A DNA stretch of 64,000 nt from CAVXHV01 sp963761445. Its GTDB lineage: Bacteria > Planctomycetota > Planctomycetia > Isosphaerales > Isosphaeraceae. The stretch lies in the NCBI GenBank assembly GCA_963761445.1, contig CAVXHV010000002.1, positions 434,001 to 498,000 of the forward strand, written 5' to 3'. Under the pieces are notes generated by a model. It ran no database searches, was not told the DNA's origin, and saw only the letters and a program-made list of their open reading frames with translations. The position numbers and the translations under genes are program-made. Positions 1-8,564 of the stretch are shown piece by piece (the first letter of the stretch is position 1; the number at the start of each line of letters is the position of its first letter).

Positions 1-189
1 TTGCCGCGCCAGCAAGCCCGCTCCGTCCTAGTTGCGCAGGACGTGAGTGATTTGTAGGGTCCTGCTATTGCGGACGATCCGCAGCGCGACTGAATGCGTG
101 CGGGAGGGTCGAACGTTGCGATTCTTTCTGTTAGTGTGATGTGAGCCCATCGCCCCGGGCAGCCGAGCGAAGGCTCAGAGGTCTCTGCA
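1..189. other. left-edge non-coding stretch
   Basis: No reading frame with protein-like content was seen before the start at 190. The stretch probably holds the promoter of the 190-1003 gene pair, but no confident -35/-10 boxes could be picked. Confidence 0.4.
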
Positions 190-575
190 ATGACACGAAT
201 CACGGTTAATCTGCCAGAGGACGTAGTCGAGGCGCAAAGCATCTCGCGGAGCGATCCGGCCGACCCGTTGAAGATTTGCTCGCGGAAACGATTGAATTGT
301 CTTTTCGACCGCTTGGGATGCAGTCTAGCGGTGACGGCCCAAACGCCGATTGGTCCGACGAAGAGGTTCTCGCCGCGGCAGCAAGAGAGTTGCCGCCTGC
401 GGACGACGTGCGCCTCAGCGACCTCCTCGAACGCCAGCAGGCCTCACTGCTTGCTCCTGCGGACCGCGCCGAGCTTGCGGTTCTATTGGAGATCTACCAG
501 TCCGGGCTCCTGCGTAAAGCCCAGGCGCTGCGGGAAGCGGTCAGCCGTGGGCTACGGGAGCCGCTCGAGCCGTGA
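190..575 (+). CDS. small antitoxin-like protein, frameshifted near 228
   Basis: The ATG at 190 opens a protein beginning MTRITVNLPEDVVE, a beta-strand start like those of ribbon-helix-helix DNA-binding proteins. After about 13 codons the frame jumps by one base near 225-233. It continues as GAKHLAERSGRPVEDLLAET, then an acidic middle and a C-terminal helix rich in AERAEL-like and LLRKAQALREA sequence. The rejoined protein is about 128 residues. Its stop overlaps the GTG start of the HNH gene by four bases (572-575), so the two are probably translationally coupled. Small proteins of this shape are common in planctomycetes and cyanobacteria. A DNA-binding or antitoxin role is inferred from the N-terminus and the nuclease neighbour only. 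Confidence 0.6.
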
Positions 576-1003
576 GCGCCGACCAGATTTCTGAAGACGT
601 GCGCGCACGTATCCGAGAGCAAGCCGACAATCGCTGTGGGTACTGCTTGAGCCCTCAGCATCTGGTGCTCGGCGTGCTCGAGATCGACCATCTCGTTCCG
701 AAATCCAGAGGTGGGACGGACGACGAGGACAACCTCTGGCTCGCGTGCAGGCTCTGCAACGGGTTCAAAGCAGCTCAAACGCAGGGTCGCGATCCGGCTG
801 GCGGGCGATTGGTCGATCTCTTCAATCCGCGTCGACAGCGGTGGCAAGAACACTTTCAGTGGAGCGAAGATGGGGCACGCGTTGTCGGAACCACGCCCTG
901 CGGCCGGGCGACGGTCATCGCACTTCAACTGAATAACTGGATCGCTGTCATGGTCAGACGCGAATGGATAGCTGCCGGCTGGCACCCGCCACGCCATGAT
1001 TAG
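572..1003 (+). CDS. HNH endonuclease
   Basis: This 143-residue protein carries a compact HNH (beta-beta-alpha metal) nuclease domain. A first zinc knuckle CGYC lies near residue 23, followed by the catalytic EIDHLVPKSRGG segment and DNLWLACRLCN, which supplies the second CxxC and the terminal Asn. The C-terminal third (FNPRRQRW to ALQLNNW) is typical of short cyanobacterial and planctomycete HNH proteins of unknown biological target. The GTG start is chosen because it overlaps the upstream stop by four bases and the family begins about 20 residues before CxxC. It makes an operon with the upstream antitoxin-like gene. Whether it is a defence nuclease, a toxin or a remnant of a selfish element cannot be told from sequence. 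Confidence 0.85.
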   Translation: MSADQISEDVRARIREQADNRCGYCLSPQHLVLGVLEIDHLVPKSRGGTDDEDNLWLACRLCNGFKAAQTQGRDPAGGRLVDLFNPRRQRWQEHFQWSEDGARVVGTTPCGRATVIALQLNNWIAVMVRREWIAAGWHPPRHD

Positions 1004-1156
1004 ACCGCTTTGCGACCGCGAGGATATTCCGACGTTCGTCGAGCCGCTGCTCGATCCATTTGTTGCGGTCGTGGGGTTCTTCGCCGACCAAGAGGCGCAG
1101 CGACCCACCCTCGCGAAAAGAAACGGATGGCCCGGCCTTGAACGCCACTTTAACAG

Positions 1157-3611
1157 CTATGGCTTTTTCTCTGGATTCTTCTCCGCGTCCTGGCGAGCGT
1201 GCAGTTCCTTCCGCCACTTCGCGGCCTCGTCGGGCTTGTTCGTCGCCTCGTAGAACTGGACGAGGCGTTCGACGGCTTGGTTCAGGCGAATCCTGGCTGG
1301 GAGCGGAATCTTGTCTTCCTGTTTCTTCATCCCCTCGTAACCGCTCAAGAGCAGCGGCTCGGCTTCGGCGTACTTTTTTTGACCCAGCAAAGCGCCGCCG
1401 AGCATCGACTTGGTGTTGAACGTCAGCCACTCGTCGGGTTTTTGCTTCTCGCGGATGGCCAGGCACTCGCGGAGGAGGGGCTCGGCCTCGGTCCACTTTT
1501 TCTGCTCGAGCAGACTCAAGCCAAACTGGGCGAGCATGGCGGCTAACTGTGGGCTGTCCTTGGCCAGTGTTTTACGAGCGTCGGCCAATTGCTCGCGGAG
1601 CAAATCGGCGAGCTTGGTGTTCTCACCCGCCTTCACATAAGCATCGATCAACGGGATGGCGACCCAGCGAAGCGTTGGGAATTTTTTGCGGCTTGATGGG
1701 CTTCTTCGAGGAGTGGGATCGCCTCCTTGAGCCGGCCGGCATCCTTGTAAGGGTGATCGCCTCGGAAAGCCTGCCGGCGGCCAGGTATGCCACCGCGAGG
1801 TTGATGAGCGTCATCAGAGTATGGAAATGGTCCGGGGCGAGCTTGGCGATCTTGGCATCGCGGACGCGTTCGAGCAGGGCGATCGCCTCGGGGAGCCTGC
1901 CGACGTCTTGGTACGCCGTGGCGAGGTTGTGGAGCGTGCTCAGGGTATCGGGGTGCTCGGCGCCGAGCCTGGCGATCTGCGCGTCGCGGACGCGTTCGTG
2001 CAGGGCGATCGCCTCGGGGAGCTTGCGGGCGGCCACGTACGCCATCGCGAGGTTGTTGAGCGTTACCAGGGTGTCGGGGTGGTCGGAGCCGAGCTTGGCG
2101 ATCTGGGCGTCGCGGAGGCGCTCGTACAGGGCGATTGCCTCGGGGTGCGTGCCGACCCTTGTGTACGCCGCGGCGAGGTTGTTGAGCGCTTTCAGGGTGT
2201 CAAGGTGGTCGGGGCCGAGCTTGGCCTCGCTGAGCTTGAACGTCTTCTCGCCCAGCGGCACGGCCAGGTCGAGCTTGCCGGCAGCCGTGTAGGCCCAGGC
2301 GATGTAGCTCATGCTGGTGAGCGTCTGGGGATGATCGGGACCGAGCTTCGCTGTTCGGGTTTCGCGAGCCCTGAGAAACAGGGGGATAGCCTGGTCGGCC
2401 GCTCCTAAACCAAGCAGCGACTCGCCAAGCGTCATTTGCATCTCGGCCACGGCCAGCGGGTCGCCGATGGCGGTGCCTTCGAGGTCCTGGATGGCGCGGC
2501 TCAGATTGGCCTCGAGCGCGTTGCGCAGCTCAGCCACCGTCGCGTAATTCTGCGTCGGGCTCAGATTCTCGAAGACCGAGCCGAGCAGCTCGTTGGCCTT
2601 TTTGGCGTAGCCCAGGTTCGTCTCGGCGTCGCGTCGCTTCTGGTCGGCATCGAGCTTGGCCAGGCGTTCCCCTTCGGTCCGCGCCGTTTCGGCGTTCCGC
2701 GCCTTGATGGCCAATCCTCGCTGAAATTCGGCCCGGACCAGGCCGATCGACGTGCCGATGATGCCGGCCAACAGCGCCAGCAGGACCAGGCCCGCGGCGA
2801 TCACCCGGCCCCTGTTGCGGCGGACGAACTTCTGGAAGCGATATCCGGCCGACGGCGGCCTCGCCTCGACGGCTTCGTCGGCCAGGTAGCGCTGGATGTC
2901 GCGGGCCAGGGCGCTGGCCGTCTCGTAGCGGCGCTCGCGATGCTTCTCCAGGCACTTCATGATGACCCAATCGAGCTCGCCTCGGAGCAGCGCCATCAAC
3001 TTGCGCGGCTCGGTCTGTCGCATCGCCGCAAGCGAGGGAAGCGAAGCGTCGGTCGAGAGCCGCGTCGATGGCTTCGACGGTTCCTCTTCACTGATGATGC
3101 GGATCATCTCGGTGAGCGCGGCTTGTTCCAGGCGAGCGGCGTCGAAAGGACGAAGGCCGCTGAGGAGCTCGTAGAGAATCACGCCGAGAGAGTAAATGTC
3201 GGCCCGGGTGTCGATGTCCTGGCTGGTGAATCCGGTCTGCTCGGGAGACATGTACTCGAAGGTGCCGACGATCGCGCCGAACTGTGTGGAGAGCGATTGA
3301 TCGGTGAGCTTGCCGGCTGTCGCCTTGGCGACGCCAAAGTCGATCACTTTGGGCACGGGCCTGGCATCCACCATCGTGATCAGGATGTTCGCCGGCTTCA
3401 GATCGCGATGCACAATTCCCTTTTGATGCGCATGCTGGACCGCCTGGCAGATGGGCACGAACAGTTCAAGACGTTCGGTTGGCGTGAGCTTCAACTCGTC
3501 GCAAAACTTGTTGAGCGGCAAGCCGTGGACGAGCTCCATCACAGCGATATCGCGCAAAGCCTCTGGAAGATTTTCCGCCGAGATCAGGATCTCATTTCCT
3601 CGCGCAGCCAC
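1157..3611 (-). CDS. TPR Ser/Thr protein kinase lacking the N-lobe; two frameshifts
   Basis: The protein is a planctomycete-type membrane kinase with C-terminal tetratricopeptide repeats (kinesin-light-chain-like, repeated HPDTL...LNNLA units). The C-lobe is clear: HRDLKPAN at 68-75, DFG at 91-93, SPE at 122-124. A membrane helix spans about 269-291. The glycine loop and catalytic lysine are missing. The first 24 residues come from sequence just downstream of an ECF sigma remnant, joined directly to the hinge VMELVHGLPL. The frame breaks near 1755 (one base lost before AAG GAT GCC) and again in an A6 run near 1683, after which the TPR tail continues to the stop at 1157. The N-lobe loss looks like a genuine rearrangement, so the product is probably not an active kinase. 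Confidence 0.75.
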
Positions 3612-3690
3612 GCCTTGGCGTACTTCCAGCGGAAATCGGCGGTTCTGGGGGAAATTCCCAACACTTCGGCCGCATGCGGAATGGTCATCC
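3543..3690. repeat. 148-bp direct repeat, copy A (ECF sigma C-terminus)
   Basis: This block matches 5197-5344 over its full 148 bases without gaps, with about 17 mismatches by hand alignment (roughly 88% identity). It contains the region 4 end of an ECF sigma gene on the minus strand plus about 40 bases downstream of its stop. The homology stops abruptly at both ends. The pair flanks the HTH/DUF4160-like genes. Confidence 0.85.
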
Positions 3691-3748
3691 CGGCGAGCTG
3701 TTCGTCTCCGTGCTCGATCGCGACAAGGATGACGGTGACGTCAGACAT
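3584..3748 (-). pseudogene. internally deleted ECF sigma factor remnant
   Basis: Fifty-four codons read MSDVTVILVAIEHGDEQLAG, a typical start of planctomycete SigECF proteins, fused in frame to MTIPHAAEVLGISPRTAD and the WLREEMRS end of region 4. Regions 2 and 3 and most of region 4 are absent, so this is an internal deletion of a sigma gene of about 190 codons. It sits directly upstream of the N-lobe-less kinase, the usual ECF-kinase order in this phylum. Both genes of a former pair therefore appear to have been cut by rearrangement. Confidence 0.75.
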
Positions 3749-3828
3749 CGCGGCACGGGGAGGAAGGCGTTATCGCTGGATCCGGCATACACACGACGTG
3801 CGACGATATTCTCAGCGATGGTTGCCGC

Positions 3829-3842
3829 GCGGGCAAGCCCGC
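3829..3842. terminator. GC hairpin downstream of the HTH gene
   Basis: GCGGGC-AA-GCCCGC forms a perfect 6-bp stem, 32 bases downstream of the stop of the minus-strand HTH gene. There is no clear U-tract. It could be a terminator or a small palindromic repeat. Confidence 0.35.
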
Positions 3843-3873
3843 CGCACCGAAATGGTATCCCCGGAAGATGAAC

Positions 3874-4688
3874 CTAGAAGCTCTCGATCTCCTCCGGGCG
3901 AACATCCAGCCGCAACGCAAGAAGACCCAGTGTCTTCGCATGTGGCTTGGCCACTTCATTTCGCTCGATGCGGGCGATTTCCTTGAGGGAAATCGCGCAA
4001 AATCACTCCGTTTGAGTCGACGCTGTTTCCGCAGCCTCATCAGCGAAGCACCAAACGTCTTCTCATTTTGCTGTCGCTGCTTCCTGAGCTTCCGCCGGTA
4101 GTCAGGGTCAAGCTCGTAGAGGATCGCATCAGCGGATGCTTCAAACTCGCCCAGGGCGATGGTGCGGCCAAAGTCGATCAGTTTGAGGCGGGTGAAGTCG
4201 GGGGCTGTTCCATCTCCTGATGGAGAGAAGATCGAGAACGGCGCGACCACCGCCGTTATGTCGCCGCGCAGCAGCGTCAGCGTCTTCGCCTTGAGATCAA
4301 CACTTCCGCCGATAAACCGGTCGGCTGCGTCCGCCATCACAATGCTCTCGACGAACTCAACTTTGGAAAGCCAGCGGAATCCCTCGACCAGGCCAAATAC
4401 CGGATGGAACAGGCCCAGCAAAGCCGGGATGCTCTCCGCGCGCGGTGGCGTCAGCGTTATTAGATGTGACCCTCGAAGGTCGGCGCGGGTATCGACCGCT
4501 TCCTTCAGCAGGATGTCGGTGAAATCACGGGTGAAGGATATCCATGTTGCGCTCCGCGCCGGCCGACTCATCGCCGCCTCCACTTCGGAGCGGTCGCGGC
4601 AAATAAATATGCGACGGGGTACGGGCTTTTTGAAAAGTCCCTTCTGAGATCCCAGGAGAATAAACCTCTGCTCGGTGCTCAGCATCAT
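3874..4688 (-). CDS. HTH (XRE-like) protein of unknown function, frameshifted near 3980
   Basis: The first 200 residues (MMLSTEQRFILLGSQKG...) show no recognised domain, but include an IDFGRTIALGEFEASADAI stretch typical of short regulators. The C-terminus holds a helix-turn-helix, beginning FGASLMRLRKQRRLKRSDFA. The frame breaks by one base near 3980. The restored frame reads ISLKEIARIERNEVAKPHAK and ends LDVRPEEIESF with a stop at 3874. This closely resembles the C-terminal half of an XRE/lambda-repressor-like HTH. The start overlaps the stop of the upstream DUF4160-like gene by four bases, so the two form an operon. The paired arrangement recalls a regulator acting with a small partner. 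Any toxin-antitoxin role is inference. Confidence 0.6.
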
Positions 4689-4987
4689 TCTTCGTCTCCA
4701 TCATCTTCATCCGCGGCGCTGGATACCGGGTTCTCGGGATACTTGGCGTCCCAGGCGGCTATCAACATCTCCCAATGCTCCTCGACGATGTGCATCACGT
4801 CGTCGTCGATATCCTTGATGCGTCCGCCTGGCGGCACGAGCAACTCCTTATTGCGGAGCCCCAGTCGCCACTGGCGTGCCTTGTGCATGACAGTGACGTG
4901 CGGCGGTTCCACGCGCTCTTTTTCCCGAATCTTAACCTTCCAGCCTTCGGCCTTGAGCTTCTTCGGAAGTGGCAGTTCATAGGGCAT
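4685..4987 (-). CDS. small DUF4160-like / unknown protein
   Basis: About 100 residues from MPYELPLPKKLKAEGWKVKI to an acidic tail (AADEDDGDEE). The core PPHVTVMHKARQWRLGLRNK followed by HIVEEHWEMLIAAWDAKYP resembles the general pattern of DUF4160 proteins: a PHxHV strand, then a helical region ending in LLxxW. The match is by eye and not certain. An ATG at 4987 preceded by GGAG is preferred over upstream in-frame codons that extend to 5053. The gene precedes and overlaps the HTH gene by four bases. The pair lies between duplicated ECF sigma fragments, suggesting it moved in as a unit. Confidence 0.55.
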   Translation of the reverse strand: MPYELPLPKKLKAEGWKVKIREKERVEPPHVTVMHKARQWRLGLRNKELLVPPGGRIKDIDDDVMHIVEEHWEMLIAAWDAKYPENPVSSAADEDDGDEE

Positions 4988-5196
4988 CCATGCTCTCCAT
5001 GCATTATGTCCTTTTGTTTTGGCAATGTAAAGGGGACATTTCTGCCGGGGCACGTGTTGCGCGGCATACTGCCCCGATCGCGCTGCGAGTGCAAAGCTGC
5101 CTTCTCTTTAGAAAGCTATCTTCGCGTTCGTTCATTTGAAAGCCCCACCGGCCGGCCGGAATTCCCAGACGTCTCATTACTCCATGCGCCGCTGGG

Positions 5197-5344
5197 AGCG
5201 ATATCGCGCAAAGGCACTGGAAATATTTCCGGCGGGATCAGGATTTCAGTTCGTCGCGCAGCCACGCCCTGGCGTATTTCCAGCGGAAATCGGCTGTTCT
5301 GGGGGAAATCCCCAGCACCTCGGCCGCTTGCGGAATGGTCATCC
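5197..5344. repeat. 148-bp direct repeat, copy B (ECF sigma C-terminus)
   Basis: Partner of 3543-3690, same orientation, same length, about 88% identical by hand count. Most differences are silent or conservative in the sigma reading frame, which suggests both copies descend from coding sequence that diverged under selection before truncation. Confidence 0.85.
5238..5342 (-). pseudogene. ECF sigma factor C-terminal fragment
   Basis: The frame encodes MTIPQAAEVLGISPRTAD then FRWKYARAWLRDELKS and a stop, the helix-turn-helix of sigma region 4 in planctomycete SigECF proteins. The codons upstream (to 5423, beginning MRMTTLFIAKSPIG) do not resemble sigma region 2 or 3. It is therefore a truncated fragment, parallel to the remnant at 3584-3748. 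Confidence 0.7.
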
Positions 5345-5423
5345 TCGAGAACGAGTCACTTCCTCGGTGTGCCGCCATGAGGCCGATCGGCGACTTGGCT
5401 ATAAAAAGCGTCGTCATTCGCAA

Positions 5424-5979
5424 GTGTTTACGGCCGCGGGAGTTAGATTCAATCGCCCGGCGCGCTCAAAAATGTCGTCATTCGTAACTCCAAATGCTGC
5501 AAGGAGATGACGACATGACGACATTTTTGGGGGTCAGCTCGAGCGATGTGTGCGAATGGGACACAAAGCCGAGCGCAACCGATCGAAGGGTCAGGGAGCC
5601 GTTGGGGTTCGGATCGGCAGTGCTATCGGGGCGTGCAGGCGGCGCGAGGTGCATCCGAGCCGGCGTTCAAGGGCTCGGCAGGAGGCTTGGCCCCACCCGG
5701 GGCGGGGGCTCGTGCCGCGAAAATGTGGCTTGGCAGTCGGATCGAGACAGGGCTTCTCGTCCACGAACGTCAGGTAAGAGAGGCGGACCTGCAGCGACGA
5801 TCGCCTCGTTCCCGTAAGCCTTACACACCAAGGGCCATCGTCAAATATACAAAACGAACTCCCCCCCCTGGAAGTAGTGGCTGGATGGCACGACGGAATT
5901 TTTTTGGGATGCCGGGTGCCGGGCGTTGTCATAGTGGATGAAGGGATCGAAACTTGGGCGGCCTCCTGGATTGCCATGC
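5424..5979. other. gene-free stretch
   Basis: No frame in these 555 bases carries a recognisable protein. A minus-strand frame containing VDEKP recalls IS630 transposases, but nothing after it fits. The main structure is the inverted repeat at 5468-5528. The end of the stretch should hold the promoter of the ECF operon. Confidence 0.4.
5468..5528. repeat. 14-bp perfect inverted repeat
   Basis: AAAAATGTCGTCAT at 5468-5481 is repeated as its reverse complement at 5515-5528 with a 33-base spacer. The half-site core GTCGTCATTCG also occurs at about 5410-5420. The symmetry and repeated core are more like a regulatory or element-end site than a terminator. Confidence 0.6.
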
Positions 5980-6490
5980 ATGGACTCCGATTGGCTCGGT
6001 GGCTTGGTCGATCGGTACGCGGCTGCCCTCGAGCTTTATGCGCGTCAGTGGTGCGGTGCACCCGAGGACGTCGTCCAGGAAGCGTTCTTGAAACTGGTCG
6101 CTCAGCGGCCGCGGCCTGATCAGCCCGGTGCGTGGCTGTTCCGGGTCGTGCGCAATGGCGCCATCAATGCCGCGGTCGCGGCCAGGAGACGACGGCATCA
6201 TGAAGCCGAGGCCGCGGGTGAGTTTGCGAGCTGGTTCGACGGCACCGGCGCGGAGCCCGGAAACGCAGGCGCTGGATGCCGAGGAGGCGTCGGCCGCGCT
6301 TCAGTCGCTGCCGCTGGAGCAGCGCGAGGTGATCGTCGCTCATCTGTGGGGTGGGCTTACTTTCGAGCAGATCGGCGAGTTAACGGGGTGCTCTTCGAGC
6401 ACAGCTCATCGATTTTACACCGCGGGGCTTTCCGCGATCCGGGAACGATTGGGGGTCACATGCCGCAAATCCCGCCCGATCCAGAATTGA
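5980..6490 (+). CDS. ECF RNA polymerase sigma factor, frameshifted near 6250
   Basis: About 170 residues. Region 2 is seen as LVDRYAAALELYARQWCGAPEDVVQEAFLKLVAQ...PGAWLFRVVRNGAIN. After a one-base break near 6250 the frame continues SPETQALDAEEASAALQSLP, followed by region 4 (QREVIVAHLWGGLTFEQIGELTGCSSSTAH...GLSAIRERLG). The ATG at 5980 is chosen because the family starts a few residues before region 2. The end overlaps the next gene by about 30 bases, so three genes (5980-8502) form one operon. ECF sigma factors redirect RNA polymerase in response to an envelope or cytoplasmic signal. The signal partner may be the membrane protein encoded next. Confidence 0.8.
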
Positions 6491-7030
6491 AAGTGATCGA
6501 GTCGATCTTGGGAGAACTGGTTCCGCGCTCGAGCCGGCTCGACCGCGACAAGCTCATGTTTCAGGCCGGGGCGATGTCGAGCCGGGGGGCGAGGCGCCGG
6601 GCCTGGGTGTGGCCGGCGATAACGGCGGTGCTGGGGGCAGTGCTTTGTGGTGAGTCAATTTTCCTGGCGGGCCGCCCTGCCCCGCAGGTCGTCGAGCGCG
6701 TTGTCTTCGTGCCCGCGCCGGGCTCGGCTGCGGTTGCATCGTCCGCTGGCGCATCGCCGCCCATTGCGGGGCAGGCAGTGCAGCCGGTTGCGGATGAGCT
6801 TGGCGGCGGCGGGCGGACCTCGGCCGGTCAACTCCTGGGCGGTTGCTTCCGATTACCAGCGGTTTCAGGCGATGGTCATGCGCTTCGGGCTGGATGCGAT
6901 CCAGGAGCCTTCCCTCGCGGTACGTTCCGATGGCGACGACCGACTTCCCAGCGGCACGGCACTCGCCCCTGCCGGAGCGCTGCGGAGCATCGAGCTTCAG
7001 AAGATCCTCAAACCGGGAGATCCCTCATGA
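6460..7030 (+). CDS. single-pass membrane protein in ECF operon, frameshifted
   Basis: About 190 residues from MPQIPPDPELKVIES. A cytoplasmic segment of about 45 residues leads to one membrane helix (WVWPAITAVLGAVLCGESIF) and a Pro/Ala-rich exported part. The frame breaks near 6800 and resumes as SDYQRFQAMVMRFGLDAIQE, ending ELQKILKPGDPS. The start lies inside the sigma gene, and the stop overlaps the next ATG (ATGA at 7027-7030). A short N-terminal domain plus a single helix, next to an ECF sigma gene, is the usual shape of an anti-sigma factor. No zinc-finger or ASD motif is visible, so that role is only inferred. Confidence 0.6.
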
Positions 7031-8502
7031 GCCGTCGATACGTGTTACTGGGCTTCATGGCGGCGGCCGCGATGGCCTCATTCACTCGGGTGCGGGCCCA
7101 GGAAGAAGCCGAGAAGCCGACTCAGATCGTGCTGCGACCGGCTGCGGCCCCGGTGCCGGCGCTCAAGTATCAACTTTTGCCCGAGCGTCGCACGCTGGTG
7201 CCGGGCAATGCGGCGATTTTTTACCATCGTGCGATCGAGATGTCGATGGGGCGGCAGGCTCGGGAGCAGCGGGGCGAGAAGACCGCGGATGGCTCTGGCA
7301 AGGAGTGGAAGGGAGTCGTGGATTGGGCGAACGGCCCGCTCTCATCGATTCCCCGCGATCGGGTCAAGCGGTTGCTCGAGGCCGAGCCGCAATTCTCTTG
7401 CGGAGATCGAGCTGGGAGCCCGGCGCCGGTCGTGCGACTGGGGCTTCGAGGAACGGCAGGAAGCTGTTGACTTGTTGATCGAGGAAATCCAGCAGATGCG
7501 ATCGCTCATCTGGCTGGTGTCGCTGCGGGCGCGGGTGGCGGTTCTCGATGGGAATATCGATCAGGCCATGCACTGGATCCAGGTTGGTTTTGCGGTCGCG
7601 CGGCATGTCAGCGAAGGGCCGCTGGTGATCCAGTCGCTGATTGGTGTATCGCTGTGCCAGGTGATGTGCAGGCCGCTGGAAGACCTGATCCAGGCTCCCC
7701 GGCGCCGAACCTTTTCTGGGCCCTGTCGCATCGGCCGCGACCGCTCGTCGACTTTTCGGCCGGCTTCGAGAGCGAGCGTTTTCTGCTGGAGAGCGAGATA
7801 CCGTCGCTGCGTGAGGTCGATGGGCCTCCATGGAGCGTGGAGAAGGCGCGGGAGTTCTCGGACGAGCTGCAACGGAAGCTGTTCCACCTGGCGGAGATTG
7901 CCGATGGCTCCGAGGGCTCTGGCTTGCGGGACTGGAAATACAGACTGGGGATGGCCGCCTTGTCCTCCAGGTTTATCCCGAGGCCAAGCGGGCGCTGATT
8001 GCGCAGGGGCGGCCGGTGGAGCAGGTCGAGGCGATGCCGGCGGTGCAGGCCGCCGCGCTGTACACGTTTCAGCAATACGAGCAGTTTCGGGATGATTTCT
8101 TCAAGTGGACGAGCCTGCCGTACTATCAGGGCTACAAGGGCATGGAGGATTCGGTGGCCGGCAATCGCGCGCGGACAGACCGGAAGATGCTCTTCAAGCT
8201 CTTCACCATGCTGATTCCCGCGGTGCGGTCGTGCGGGTGCGCTTTTGCGTTATCGGAAAGGCGACTGGATGCGATCCAGTGCATCGAGGCGATCCGGCTG
8301 TACGCGGCACTGCACGGTGGCAAGTTGCCTTCCCGGCTCGAGGATATCAGCGAAGCTCCGGTGCCTGCGGACGCCGCGACCGGGAAGCCGTTCGAGTTAC
8401 AAAGTCGACGGGGACCGAGCGGTGATTTCAGCCCCGGCTCCGCCCGGTGGACCGGACCATCCCCTGCACAGGATCAACTATGAACTGAAATTGAGTCGCT
8501 AG
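7027..8502 (+). CDS. exported planctomycete protein of unknown function, at least four frameshifts
   Basis: The rejoined product is about 490 residues. It starts with a signal peptide (MSRRYVLLGFMAAAAMASF ... VRAQ), then a region with PGNAAIFYHRAIEM and WANGPLSSIPRDRV. A helical middle follows (GFEERQEAVDLLIEEIQQMR, GNIDQAMHWIQVGFAVARHV), and a C-terminal part contains CIEAIRLYAALHGGKLPSRL before the end at 8502. Frame breaks lie near 7390, 7700, 7965 and 8395. The family recurs behind ECF sigma genes in Isosphaeraceae, but no biochemical role is known to me. The start overlaps the preceding stop. A TPR-like reading of the helical middle is possible. Confidence 0.6.
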
Positions 8503-8564
8503 CGTGGCAAGGCCCACCCGGCCGCGCCGGTAAAGAGACGAAGCTTACACCAAGGGAGGAATTC

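Noticed and set aside
2436..3986. Plus-strand open frame of 516 codons
   Set aside because: It is antisense to the kinase, whose motifs HRDLKPAN and DFG are unmistakable on the minus strand.
5591..5780. IS630-type transposase fragment (VDEKP)
   Set aside because: Only the short VDEKP word fits. The expected residues after it are absent, and no terminal repeats were found.
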